From assembly GCF_017745275.1 (NCBI RefSeq), contig NZ_JAGHZS010000005.1:248001-312000 (forward strand): DNA of 64,000 nucleotides, given 5' to 3'. The position numbers and the translations under genes were made by a program. Under the pieces are notes generated by a model, which searched no databases, was not told where the DNA came from, and was given only the letters and a program-made list of their open reading frames with translations. Position 1 is the stretch's first letter. Each line of letters opens with the position of its first letter. This document shows positions 35,779 through 44,800 of this stretch, piece after piece. The DNA comes from Chitinophaga sp. Its GTDB lineage: Bacteria; Bacteroidota; Bacteroidia; Chitinophagales; Chitinophagaceae.

Positions 35779-35786
35779 CAAAACTA
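35779..35786 (-). promoter_or_regulatory. Bacteroidota promoter (-7 TAGTTTTG on minus strand)
   Basis: Exact TAnnTTTG on the minus strand, 21 nt before the receptor ATG at 35757. A TTG lies 16 nt upstream of the element, close to the usual -33 spacing. Confidence 0.6.
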
Positions 35787-35855
35787 GGTCGAAGAACAAG
35801 CGCAATTTTGGAGAGTAGACGGGATGGGAAAGTGTTGCGACAAAACGGGCAATCC

Positions 35856-36557
35856 TTAGGTATGCAGTAGCCGGTTGACATTCTCTTTATAAAATTCGCT
35901 CACCGGAATTTCTATGTCACCGATACAAACGAGGTCACGCTTGATCGTGGTAATTTTTTGTTTCGCGACCAGGTAAGACTTATGTGTGCGTATAAAAGCG
36001 GCTGCCGGCAGTTTGTCTTCCATGGCCTTCATGGTCATGCGGGTGAGTATAGGTTTGGGGGTATTGGAGAGATGAATTTTGACATAATCTTTCAGCGCTT
36101 CGATATAGTCGATGTTGGCGGCAACTATTTTTACCTGTGTATATTCCACGTTGACAAAAAATGCGTAACTATCATCAACAACGGGTGTGCTGGCTTGTTT
36201 CAGCCGGTGGAGTTCATTAGCACGGTTGCAGGCTCTCAGAAAACGTTCAAAGCTAAACGGTTTCAGGAGGTAGTCTACCACCTGCAAATGGAAGCCTTCC
36301 AGGGCGTATTGTTCATAGGCGGTTACCAGTATCACCATGGGCGGCTGTTGAAGGGATTGTAGTAATTGTAATCCATTCAGTCGCGGCATTTGTATATCGA
36401 GGAAGAGGAGATCTATTTGTTCGTGTTGCAATACTTCCAGTGCCTCCATGGCGTTTTTGCAGGTTTTTACCAAATGGAGAAAAGGCACCTGCCGGATATT
36501 ATCTTCCAGCAGTTCCCGCACGAGTTGTTCATCGTCTATGGCTATGCAACGTATCAT
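35856..36557 (-). CDS. LytTR-family response regulator
   Basis: A 233-residue regulator. The receiver domain has acidic residues in AIDDEQLVRE and the phospho-accepting Asp in LLFLDIQMPRLNG. The C-terminal LytTR DNA-binding domain (YAFFVNVEYTQVKIVAANIDY, then MTMKAMEDKLPAAAFIRTHKS) binds direct repeats in promoters. The start overlaps the stop of the partner kinase gene by 4 nt, so they form a couple. The TonB-dependent receptor gene, 98 nt downstream, is a likely target. Confidence 0.92.
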   Translation of the reverse strand: MIRCIAIDDEQLVRELLEDNIRQVPFLHLVKTCKNAMEALEVLQHEQIDLLFLDIQMPRLNGLQLLQSLQQPPMVILVTAYEQYALEGFHLQVVDYLLKPFSFERFLRACNRANELHRLKQASTPVVDDSYAFFVNVEYTQVKIVAANIDYIEALKDYVKIHLSNTPKPILTRMTMKAMEDKLPAAAFIRTHKSYLVAKQKITTIKRDLVCIGDIEIPVSEFYKENVNRLLHT

Positions 36558-37579
36558 GTGAGCTGTAAAGTTAAGGTAATATGGAAAACAGGAGGCTGTT
36601 TGCTGATGAGGAGCTGATGTTTGCCCGGGTACAGCAGTTGTAGCCGGGATTGTACATTGGCCAGCCCTATGCCGGAGTTTTCATCTTTGCTTGCAGAAGG
36701 ATCGTTATCGAACTGGTTTTTTACTTCGAAGGTGAGCTGATCACCAGTGGCGATTAACTGAACATCAATTTCCGGCCGTTGCGTATAGCCGGTACCGTGC
36801 TTGAAGGCATTTTCCACGAAGGGAATCAGCAGCATGGGTTCTATGGTATGATGCGCCGCATTGGGAGCTACCTGGATATTATGGCGGATGTCTACATCAT
36901 TCCCGAAGCGGAGTTGTTGCAGGGCAATATAGCTGTTGAGGTAAGTTACTTCTTTCGTGAGCAATACTTTTTTGCCGGTGGTATCATACAGCATGTAGCG
37001 CATGAGGTCGGAAAGCATGATGAGCGCGGGTTCCAGCTGATCCGATTTTTTGCGGGCCAGGGATACCAGGTTGGTCAGCACGTTGAACAGGAAATGGGGA
37101 CTTACCTGGGAACGCAGGAACTTTAGTTCGGTGCTGAGTTGTGCTGCCTGCTGCTCTTTTTGTATCCTGTCTTTTTGTATCCTGTCTACTACTTTACAAT
37201 ACACCAGGCTGATGATGTAAGTGCCGATGGAAGGTGCAAATACAAACCGGTAGGAAGAGGTGTCTCTGAGTACCATTGGGAATCCATGTGCCATGATGCT
37301 GTACTTCAGCGGGAAAGAGCCGCCAATTAATACGATCACGGAAAGTATATACAACCACCAGTAACGTTTATTCCATAGTCGCGGGTAAAGCAACAGCGAA
37401 TTAGCGTAAAAAATACCCATATGGATAAAGCCACAGATGGTAAAGAACAAACCCGGAAAAGTACCGATGCGGTAGTCGTTGGCGGCATTGGAAACGATGT
37501 AGGGAAGCAACAGCAATACACTCCATATCAATATATGGAGGGCGATAAAAATTTTTTTGAATGGCGCAGAAATACTCAT
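36554..37579 (-). CDS. LytS-type sensor histidine kinase
   Basis: A 341-residue membrane kinase with four hydrophobic segments in the first about 140 residues and the His_kinase signature LKFLRSQVSPHFLFNVLTNLV, where the His of SPHFLFN is phosphorylated. The ATPase part has LLIPFVENAFKHG and NSGIGLANVQSRL. A short tandem duplication in the linker coiled coil is visible (KDRIQKDRIQKEQQ). It lacks a large sensor domain and is the partner of the LytTR regulator with which it overlaps by 4 nt. It is divergent from the fucosidase gene. Confidence 0.9.
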   Translation of the reverse strand: MSISAPFKKIFIALHILIWSVLLLLPYIVSNAANDYRIGTFPGLFFTICGFIHMGIFYANSLLLYPRLWNKRYWWLYILSVIVLIGGSFPLKYSIMAHGFPMVLRDTSSYRFVFAPSIGTYIISLVYCKVVDRIQKDRIQKEQQAAQLSTELKFLRSQVSPHFLFNVLTNLVSLARKKSDQLEPALIMLSDLMRYMLYDTTGKKVLLTKEVTYLNSYIALQQLRFGNDVDIRHNIQVAPNAAHHTIEPMLLIPFVENAFKHGTGYTQRPEIDVQLIATGDQLTFEVKNQFDNDPSASKDENSGIGLANVQSRLQLLYPGKHQLLISKQPPVFHITLTLQLT

Positions 37580-37776
37580 GGTGAAACGTACCTTAAAACT
37601 ACTGTTTTTTTAATGGGAATACCGGATGCCTGGCAAATTTAGCACCATAGCGGTTGTATAGGAGCCGTGTATAGACAAGGACGGTAAATGTGCAGACAAC
37701 GCAGGAATAAGTGCAGACGGGGAAGTAATTATTATCATCAGAGAAAATACCATTAATATGGGCAATCCTCAATAAC

Positions 37777-37784
37777 TATTTTTG
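37777..37784 (+). promoter_or_regulatory. Bacteroidota -7 promoter element (TATTTTTG)
   Basis: Exact TAnnTTTG match 27 nt before the fucosidase ATG at 37812, in the divergent region after the sensor kinase gene. The rest of 37580-37811 shows nothing else recognisable. Confidence 0.5.
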
Positions 37785-37811
37785 GGAACCTTAAGTATTT
37801 AAAGACTTGTT

Positions 37812-39263
37812 ATGAAAAAATGCGTTGTTGGTGTGCTCTTTTTTTTCCTGTGTGCCACCACAGGTTTTGCACAAAAGTATGAAGCTAACTGGGCTTCCCT
37901 GAATAAACGGGGAATTCCCGCCTGGTTTAATAATGCTAAATTTGGCATCTTCATTCACTGGGGGGTGTATGCGGTACCGTCTTTTTCTGCGGTAGGCCCC
38001 GGTGGTTATTCCGAATGGTACTGGGCTACCAAGGACGTAGGGTCCGGCGATAACCATGAAAAAACAAAGACTTTTCATGAAAAGAATTATGGCGCCAATA
38101 CACCATATCAAAGCCTGGAGAGCCAGTTTACAGCTTCCCTCTTTAATCCGCAGCAGTGGGCAAATGTATTTCGCCGTTCCGGTGCCAGGTATGTAGTGCT
38201 CACCTCCAAGCATCACGAAGGCTACTGTTTATGGGATAGCAAAGAAGCAGATCAATCCTGGGGTCGTTCCTGGAACGCTGTTACGGGTACGCCTAAACGG
38301 GATTTGCTGGGCGACCTCACCAATGCGGTGCGTGCAGAAGGATTGCGTATGGGATATTATTATTCGTTGTACGAATGGTTTAACCCGCTGTGGCAGAAAG
38401 ATAAGCCCCGTTATGTGAAGGAAGTGATGACACCACAGTTTAAAGACCTGGTGACCCGTTATAAACCTTCTGTTATTTTCTCTGATGGAGAATGGGATTT
38501 GTCAGATACTGCGTGGAACAGTACTTCATTGCTGGCCTGGTTGTACAACGAATCACCGGTAAAGGATGAAGTAGCGGTAGACGATCGCTGGGGCAGTGGT
38601 ACCCGCGGCAAAAACAATGGCGCCACTTACCTGACCTCTGAATATGGCAGTGGTATGCAACCCGGTGTGGTTTGGGAAGAAAGCCAGGGTATTGGACAGT
38701 CGTATGGCTATAACCGTATGGAAACTGCCGATGATTACAAGAAAAGCAGTGACCTGGTTTTAATGCTGGTAGATATTGTATCAAGAGGCGGTAACCTGTT
38801 GCTGGATATCGGGCCCACCGCAGATGGCCGTATCCCCGTAATTATGCAGCAGAAACTGCTGGACATCGGTCAATGGCTGGAAGTGAACGGCGAAGGTATT
38901 TATGACACCAAACCATGGAAAGAAACCCGGCAATGGACTTTGGGCAAGCGCCCGGAAGTAAAAGAGGAAGCTTTCATGTCTGGTTATAATATCAGTAACC
39001 TGGTGAAACCTTCAAAAGAGCACGCCAGCGTGGAAATGTTTTTCACCAGCAAGCCAGGCGCCCTGTATTGCTTTTTACCGGCGTATAAGTCGCAGGTAAC
39101 CATCCGGAACTATACACCGGCAAAAGGCGCTGCCATCAGTATTCTGGGTACCAGCAAAACGATTAACTGGGCGCAGAAAGGCAAGGACTGTGTAATAGAC
39201 TTATCAAGTCTGCGTCCGGGTGATATCCCGAACGGACTGTTTGTAGTGAAAATAAAAGGCTGA
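37812..39263 (+). CDS. GH29 alpha-L-fucosidase, secreted
   Basis: A 483-residue exported enzyme (signal KKCVVGVLFFFLCATTGFAQ). GH29 hallmarks: NNAKFGIFIHWGVYAVPSF, RYVVLTSKHHEGYCLWDS, and the nucleophile Asp in PSVIFSDGEWDLS. It releases alpha-L-fucose from host or plant glycans by retaining hydrolysis in the periplasm or outside. The C-terminal beta domain is short. It is followed at once by a palindromic repeat, so it is probably a separate unit from the PQQ dehydrogenase gene, although both belong to a plus-strand run of secreted sugar enzymes. Confidence 0.92.
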   Translation: MKKCVVGVLFFFLCATTGFAQKYEANWASLNKRGIPAWFNNAKFGIFIHWGVYAVPSFSAVGPGGYSEWYWATKDVGSGDNHEKTKTFHEKNYGANTPYQSLESQFTASLFNPQQWANVFRRSGARYVVLTSKHHEGYCLWDSKEADQSWGRSWNAVTGTPKRDLLGDLTNAVRAEGLRMGYYYSLYEWFNPLWQKDKPRYVKEVMTPQFKDLVTRYKPSVIFSDGEWDLSDTAWNSTSLLAWLYNESPVKDEVAVDDRWGSGTRGKNNGATYLTSEYGSGMQPGVVWEESQGIGQSYGYNRMETADDYKKSSDLVLMLVDIVSRGGNLLLDIGPTADGRIPVIMQQKLLDIGQWLEVNGEGIYDTKPWKETRQWTLGKRPEVKEEAFMSGYNISNLVKPSKEHASVEMFFTSKPGALYCFLPAYKSQVTIRNYTPAKGAAISILGTSKTINWAQKGKDCVIDLSSLRPGDIPNGLFVVKIKG

Positions 39264-39271
39264 TTTTTTTA

Positions 39272-39385
39272 GAGCAGAAAGCGGAAAGCAGAAAGCAAAA
39301 AGCTATTGAAGCGATTGATAAAAGCGGATAGTAATTAAGATACTCGCTTCTGTCAATCGCTTCAATAGCTTTTTGCTTTCTGCTC
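39272..39385. repeat. Dispersed palindromic element, GCAGAAAGC type
   Basis: The arms 39287-39318 and 39353-39384 are perfect 32-bp reverse complements. They contain GCAGAAAGCAAAAAGC and TATTGAAGCGATTGA. A second copy of the arm tip (GAGCAGAAAGC) lies at 39272. It starts 8 nt after the fucosidase stop and resembles the elements at 46571 and 50999. Confidence 0.88.
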
Positions 39386-39458
39386 CACCCATCATGTTTT
39401 CTTAAAAAATTATTTTAAAAAGTATATTTTTAAAGGAACCAGTTATCAACTACGTCAA

Positions 39459-41609
39459 ATGCGTTCCACGAGTCTTCTATTACTGATGGCAATGTTATTA
39501 CTATCCTGTACTTCGGGCAACAACGCCCACCGTACCTGGGAGGTATATGGCGGCAGCAAGGAAAACATCCACTATAGTGCGTTAACCTCACTGGATACCA
39601 GTAATGTGGCGCAGTTGAAGGTAGCCTGGGTTTTTCATACCGGTGACGCGGAAGAAATGACGCAGATACAGGTGAACCCGGTGGTGATAGGGGACCGGTT
39701 GTACGGGGTATCGCCGAAGTTAAAACTGTTTGCCCTCGACGCTGCTACCGGCAAGGATTTATGGGTATTTGACCCGGTGAATATTTCGGGAGATGTAAAA
39801 GGCAAAGGCTATTTCCAATACAACGCCTGCCGGGGCGTGGCTTATTATGAAAACGGCACATCTGACAAGCGGATATTTTATACAGCCGGAGCAAAACTAC
39901 ACTGCATTGATGCTGATAAAGGCCGGCTCATTACTTCTTTTGGCGACAGCGGTTATGTGGACCTGCATCATGATATGGGCCGCAACATGGACCAGCTGTA
40001 TATTACATCTACTACCCCCGGTATTATTTACAAAGATCTCCTTATTATAGGCACACGTGTAGATGAAGAAGCAGGCGGCGCGCCCGGCTACATCCGTGCT
40101 TACGATGTACATACGGGCAAACTCAGATGGATTTTTCACACCATTCCACAACCCGGAGAAGAGGGCTATGATTCCTGGGAAGACAAGGAGGCCTGGCAGC
40201 ATACCGGTGGTGTGAATGCCTGGGCCGGATTTAGTTTGGATGAAAAAAACGGGGTAGTGTTTGCGCCCATGGGCTCCGCTACTTACGATTTTTATGGTGG
40301 TCGCCGGAAGGGAAACAATCTTTTTGCCAACTGCGTGCTGGCCATGGATGCGGCCACCGGCAAGCGGATCTGGCATTATCAAACGGTGCACCATGATGTT
40401 TGGGACCGGGACCTGCCTACAGCACCGATGCTGGTGAATGTAAAGAAAGACGGAAAGGAAGTGGCAGCGGTAGTACAGGTAACCAAATCAGGATTCATTT
40501 TTTTACTGGATCAGCGTACCGGGCAACCGCTGTACCCGGTTACAGAAACCCCTGTGCCGGCAGATACGGCCCTGCCCGGAGAGTACCTGTCTCCCACACA
40601 ACCTGTTCCTACATTTTTTGCGCCTTTTGTCAGACAATCTTTACCCGTAGCAGACCTGAACCGCCTGGTGCCGGATAGCTCTTACCAGGATATCCTGCAA
40701 CGACTACAGACTTATAAAACCGGCCATCTCTTCAACCCGCCTTCGCGGCAGGGTACCGTCATTTTCCCCGGCTTTGATGGAGGCGCGGAATGGGGCGGTC
40801 CGGCTATAGATCCCACCACTGGTGTGTTGTACGTTAACGCCAGCGAAATGCCATGGATACTCACTATGGTTGATGCAAAAGAGAAAGCGCCGGAAGTGAA
40901 TGAAACACAGCTGCAGGCAGGAAAACGTTTGTACAACACGCATTGCATGGCTTGTCATGGTCCGGAACGTAAAGGCAGCAGCAACTTCCCTTCGTTGGTG
41001 CATACCCGTGATAAGTATAACGAGGCCGCTTTTATGCAACTGGTAGACGGTGGCAGAAGAATGATGCCTGCCTTCAAACAGCTGGACAGCAGCGAGAAAA
41101 AGGCATTGGCTGCTTTTATACTCGATATAAAAGCACAACAGTTGCACCCCTTTACCGCACCGCGGAGAAACGTGGACGCCTATACGGATTTACCTTACCG
41201 GGCTACCGGGTATAATAAATTTTTAACGAAAGAAGGATACCCTGCGGTATCGCCACCATGGGGCACATTGAGCGCCATTGACCTGAACACCGGGCAACTG
41301 TTGTGGAAAGATACCCTGGGCGATTACCCGGAACTCAAAGCCAAAGGGATTCACAGTGGCACCGAAAATTATGGAGGGCCGGTGGTGACTGCCGGCGGAC
41401 TGGTATTCATTGCAGCTACGGCCGATAGTAAGTTCAGGGCATTTAACAAAAGAACCGGTCAGTTGCTATGGGAAACCACGTTGCCGGCCTGTGGTTTTGC
41501 CACGCCGGCGGTGTATGAAGTGAACGGAAAACAATTTGTAGTGATTGCCTGTGGCGGTGGAAAGCTGGGCAAAAAATCAGGCGATACTTATCTCGCCTTT
41601 TCGCTGTAA
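39459..41609 (+). CDS. PQQ-dependent dehydrogenase with internal cytochrome c domain, lipoprotein
   Basis: A 716-residue eight-bladed quinoprotein. A lipoprotein signal ends in LLLSC near residue 17. Propeller motifs include AALDAATGKDLWVFDP-like blades, NAWAGFSLDEKNGVVFAPMG and LTMEW-like strands, ending with GGLVFIAATADSKFRAFNKR. A haem c site CMACH lies in LYNTHCMACHGPERKGS near residue 500, inserted before the last blades rather than at the C-terminus. It probably oxidises a sugar or alcohol in the periplasm, passing electrons from PQQ to haem and on to the respiratory chain. The sugar-related genes downstream are only 36 and 32 nt apart. Substrate not decidable. Confidence 0.87.
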   Translation: MRSTSLLLLMAMLLLSCTSGNNAHRTWEVYGGSKENIHYSALTSLDTSNVAQLKVAWVFHTGDAEEMTQIQVNPVVIGDRLYGVSPKLKLFALDAATGKDLWVFDPVNISGDVKGKGYFQYNACRGVAYYENGTSDKRIFYTAGAKLHCIDADKGRLITSFGDSGYVDLHHDMGRNMDQLYITSTTPGIIYKDLLIIGTRVDEEAGGAPGYIRAYDVHTGKLRWIFHTIPQPGEEGYDSWEDKEAWQHTGGVNAWAGFSLDEKNGVVFAPMGSATYDFYGGRRKGNNLFANCVLAMDAATGKRIWHYQTVHHDVWDRDLPTAPMLVNVKKDGKEVAAVVQVTKSGFIFLLDQRTGQPLYPVTETPVPADTALPGEYLSPTQPVPTFFAPFVRQSLPVADLNRLVPDSSYQDILQRLQTYKTGHLFNPPSRQGTVIFPGFDGGAEWGGPAIDPTTGVLYVNASEMPWILTMVDAKEKAPEVNETQLQAGKRLYNTHCMACHGPERKGSSNFPSLVHTRDKYNEAAFMQLVDGGRRMMPAFKQLDSSEKKALAAFILDIKAQQLHPFTAPRRNVDAYTDLPYRATGYNKFLTKEGYPAVSPPWGTLSAIDLNTGQLLWKDTLGDYPELKAKGIHSGTENYGGPVVTAGGLVFIAATADSKFRAFNKRTGQLLWETTLPACGFATPAVYEVNGKQFVVIACGGGKLGKKSGDTYLAFSL

Positions 41610-41645
41610 AGAAACGTATCTGTCAATATATAAATTAGCTTTCTT

Positions 41646-42560
41646 ATGAGTATTTCAAGAAGAAGTTTCCTCAGGCAAGGTACCCTGGCGCTAGCCGGTA
41701 CTGCCATGCTGCCAAAAGGTTTGCTGGCCACTGCTGCTGCCAAACCGGTGCTGGGCATCCAGTTGTATTCTATCCGCGCAGACATGAAAAAAGATCCGGC
41801 CGGTACGCTGAAACAACTGGCAGCCATGGGCTATAAAAACGTGGAACATGCCGGCTATGCAGCGCGCAAATTCTATGGCTATACGGCCAAAGACTTTAAG
41901 AAATTATTAGGCGACCTGGGCTTAGTAATGCCAAGCGGCCATACCGTCATGGGTAAACAACACTGGGATGCCGCCAAAAAAGATTTCACCGACGAATGGA
42001 AATATACGGTAGAAGATGCGGCTATCGTAGGACAGCACTATGTGATCAGTCCATGGCTGGATGAAGGTTTGCGTAAGAACTACGACGACTTCAAAGCTTA
42101 TATGGATGTATTCAATAAAAGCGGCGCCTTGTGCAAAAAACAGGGGATGAAATTTGGCTATCATAACCATGATTTCGAATTCAGTCAGCAATTGAACGGA
42201 CAAAAAATATTTGATCTCATCTTACAAAATACAGATCCTTCGCTGGTGGCACAGCAATTGGATATCGGCAATATGTATCATGCCGGTGGTGTGGCGTTGG
42301 ATATTATTAAGCAGTACCCTGGCCGTTTTGAGCTGATGCACGTGAAAGATGAAATTAAAGCGGAGAAAGGAGAAATGGGTAGCAACTACGAAAGCACCGT
42401 GTTGGGCAAAGGTATTATCCCGGTAAAAGAAGTGATTGACCTCGGTAAAAAATCCGGTGGTACACGTTATTTTATTGTTGAGCAGGAATCCTACCAGGGT
42501 CAGGCGCCACTGGATGCTGTGCGCGACGATCTGCAGGTGATGCGGAAGTGGGGCTATTAA
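41646..42560 (+). CDS. Tat-exported sugar phosphate isomerase/epimerase-like TIM barrel
   Basis: A 304-residue protein with a twin-arginine signal (SISRRSFLRQGTLALAG). The mature part is an AP endonuclease 2/xylose isomerase-like TIM barrel: LGIQLYSIRADMKKDP, AAMGYKNVEHAGYAARK, FGYHNHDFEFSQ, QLDIGNMYHAGGVALD and MHVKDE, the last giving metal ligands. Exported members of this family act on keto-sugars or inositols together with oxidoreductases, which fits the PQQ dehydrogenase gene 36 nt upstream. Substrate unknown. Confidence 0.87.
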   Translation: MSISRRSFLRQGTLALAGTAMLPKGLLATAAAKPVLGIQLYSIRADMKKDPAGTLKQLAAMGYKNVEHAGYAARKFYGYTAKDFKKLLGDLGLVMPSGHTVMGKQHWDAAKKDFTDEWKYTVEDAAIVGQHYVISPWLDEGLRKNYDDFKAYMDVFNKSGALCKKQGMKFGYHNHDFEFSQQLNGQKIFDLILQNTDPSLVAQQLDIGNMYHAGGVALDIIKQYPGRFELMHVKDEIKAEKGEMGSNYESTVLGKGIIPVKEVIDLGKKSGGTRYFIVEQESYQGQAPLDAVRDDLQVMRKWGY

Positions 42561-42592
42561 TCATTTTTATCGACCTAAAATCAAATCATTGC

Positions 42593-44743
42593 ATGAATGT
42601 ATTTGCAAGGCTGCTGGCTATGGCCACTCTCAGCCTGCCGGTGACCCTTTGCGCGCAAATCCGTTTACAGGGCGCGGAAGGGGAGCTGATTGCAGGACCG
42701 GAGCAGCCGTCGCAACGGGCGCAGTGGCTGGACTCCCTGCAACGGTGGCGAACACACGAAAAAGATCACTTACAATATAACGGTAAAGCCTATACGGACA
42801 AAGCATTGAGCTGGATACCCGGTACATTTATGTATGCCCAGATCATGGCGCACGACCGTTATCTCTACGACCCGGCAACGCGGCAATATACCGTGAACCG
42901 CTTCCTCGATGACCTGACTACCCGCTACGGTGGTCTGGACGCCGTGTTGATATGGCCTACCTATCCCAACATCGGCATAGATAACCGCAACCAGTTTGAC
43001 CTGGTAGCAGATATGCCAGGAGGGAAAGCAGCCCTGAAGCAAATGATCCGCGACTTCCACAAAAGAGGCGTGCGGGTATTTTTCCCGATCATGATATGGG
43101 ACCACGGCACCCGCCGTATCAGTATTCCTATGGCTGATGAGCTGACGGCAGAAATGAAGGAGCTGGGCGCCGACGGCCTGAATGGGGATACCATGCACGG
43201 GGTAACGTCCGACTTCAAAGAAGCGTATACCCGTTTAGGTTATCCGCTGGCATTACAGCCGGAAATCCATATCGGCGATTTAAAAATGGTAGAATGGAAT
43301 ACCATGAGCTGGGGCTACTACTGGGAAAAATGGGGAAGCGCCGGCTTCAGGTATATACCGGGCGTGAGTTTGTACAAATGGCTGGAACCCCGGCACCAGG
43401 TACATGTCACCAATCGCTGGGCGATCGATAAAATAGACGACCTGCAATATGCATTCTTCAACGGCGTGGGGTATAATGCCTGGGAAAATATCTGGGGCAT
43501 CTGGAACCAGGTACCACCGCGGTATGCAGCCATGATCCGCAGCATAAGGGATATATACCGGCAGTTCCCGGAAGTATGGAACAGCCCCCGCTGGGAGCCT
43601 CATATACCTACACTGCAGGCAGGCGTTTTTGCATCGAAATTTCCTGGCACTAACGCTACGGTATATACGCTGGTGAATCGCGACAGTACCGGTAAAACCG
43701 GTCCGCAGCTCACCATGGAAGCCATGCCTGGCGATCGGTACTATGATGTATGGAACGGGCAGGAGCTGAACGCTGTGAAGGCTGGTGATAAAGTAACCCT
43801 TGACTTTCGTATACCGGGTCATGGTTTTGGCGCCGTAGCGGTGATTCCGGCCACTGTTTCCAACAACACGCTGGAACGTTTCCTGGCCGGCCGGCGGCAG
43901 TTGCTGGCAACACCACCGGAGCAATTATCTGCTACCAGCGCGCCACTACCACAAGAGATGACGCCTATTCCTGCCACTAAAAAAGTGGCAACAGCACCGG
44001 AAGGCATGGTGCATATCCCTGCTGCCACGGCATATAAATTTGTATCTACGGGTGTGATGATTGAAGGGAATGAGCTGCCGGATGCCATCGGCGTACAATA
44101 TCCATGGGAAGCACATCCGCAGCGCTCGCACGTAAAAGAGATGGCTATCGCCTCTTTTTTTATAGACCGTTACCCGGTCACCAACCGGCAGTTTAAACAA
44201 TTTATGGATGCCACGCATTATCGTCCGGCAAATAGCCATCACTTTCTGAAAGACTGGAAGAACGGTACCTATCCGGCGGGCTGGGAGCAGAAGCCGGTTA
44301 CCTGGGTGAGCATAGAAGACGCCCGGGCTTATGCTGCCTGGGCAGGCAAGCGGCTACCACATGAATGGGAATGGCAGTACGCGGCACAAGGTACTGATGG
44401 GCGGCTTTATCCCTGGGGCATGACGGCCGACAGCAACCGGATTCCCCCCGCAGATACCGGTCGTGTACTCCGTGGCCCTGCTAACGTAGACGCCTATACT
44501 AACGGTGCCAGCCCTTTCGGCGTTATGGATCTTACCGGCAACGTATGGCAGTGGACGGATGAGTATAGCGATGCACATACCCGTTCGGCGGTATTGAAGG
44601 GAGGCAGTTACTACCACCCGCAAACGTCTTACTGGTATTTCCCGCAGGCGCAACAACTAACACAGCATGGCAAATACCTGTTGCTGTCGCCAGGAATGGA
44701 CCGGGCCGGCACGCTTGGGTTCCGCTGTGTTGTAGATCAATGA
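42593..44743 (+). CDS. Secreted GH-like TIM barrel fused to SUMF1 (formylglycine-enzyme-like) domain
   Basis: A 716-residue exported protein. Residues about 60-440 form a TIM-barrel glycosidase-like domain (DAVLIWPTYPNIGIDNRNQ, RGVRVFFPIMIWDHGTRR, ADGLNGDTMHGV with possible acid). Residues about 470-716 are a SUMF1/FGE-sulfatase domain (RYPVTNRQFKQFMDATHYR, AAWAGKRLPHEWEWQYA, GVMDLTGNVWQWTDE, GTLGFRC). The paired active-site cysteines of true formylglycine enzymes are not present in the usual place after LKGGSYY, so this domain is probably structural or binding. The ATG at 42548 overlaps the preceding gene and adds a tail without a signal; ATG 42593 opens the signal peptide. Co-transcribed with the neighbouring sugar enzymes. 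Confidence 0.8.
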   Translation: MNVFARLLAMATLSLPVTLCAQIRLQGAEGELIAGPEQPSQRAQWLDSLQRWRTHEKDHLQYNGKAYTDKALSWIPGTFMYAQIMAHDRYLYDPATRQYTVNRFLDDLTTRYGGLDAVLIWPTYPNIGIDNRNQFDLVADMPGGKAALKQMIRDFHKRGVRVFFPIMIWDHGTRRISIPMADELTAEMKELGADGLNGDTMHGVTSDFKEAYTRLGYPLALQPEIHIGDLKMVEWNTMSWGYYWEKWGSAGFRYIPGVSLYKWLEPRHQVHVTNRWAIDKIDDLQYAFFNGVGYNAWENIWGIWNQVPPRYAAMIRSIRDIYRQFPEVWNSPRWEPHIPTLQAGVFASKFPGTNATVYTLVNRDSTGKTGPQLTMEAMPGDRYYDVWNGQELNAVKAGDKVTLDFRIPGHGFGAVAVIPATVSNNTLERFLAGRRQLLATPPEQLSATSAPLPQEMTPIPATKKVATAPEGMVHIPAATAYKFVSTGVMIEGNELPDAIGVQYPWEAHPQRSHVKEMAIASFFIDRYPVTNRQFKQFMDATHYRPANSHHFLKDWKNGTYPAGWEQKPVTWVSIEDARAYAAWAGKRLPHEWEWQYAAQGTDGRLYPWGMTADSNRIPPADTGRVLRGPANVDAYTNGASPFGVMDLTGNVWQWTDEYSDAHTRSAVLKGGSYYHPQTSYWYFPQAQQLTQHGKYLLLSPGMDRAGTLGFRCVVDQ

Positions 44744-44756
44744 TATTATCACTATT

Positions 44757-44781
44757 GGCGATTGCACGGAAGGCAATCGCC
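44757..44781 (+). terminator. Intergenic hairpin, possible weak terminator
   Basis: GGCGATTGC (44757-44765) pairs perfectly with GCAATCGCC (44773-44781) around a 7-nt loop, 13 nt after the SUMF1 fusion gene. It is followed by A-rich, not T-rich, sequence, so it may reduce rather than stop transcription into the SGNH gene. Confidence 0.5.
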
Positions 44782-44800
44782 GGAATGAAAAAAACGAAGC

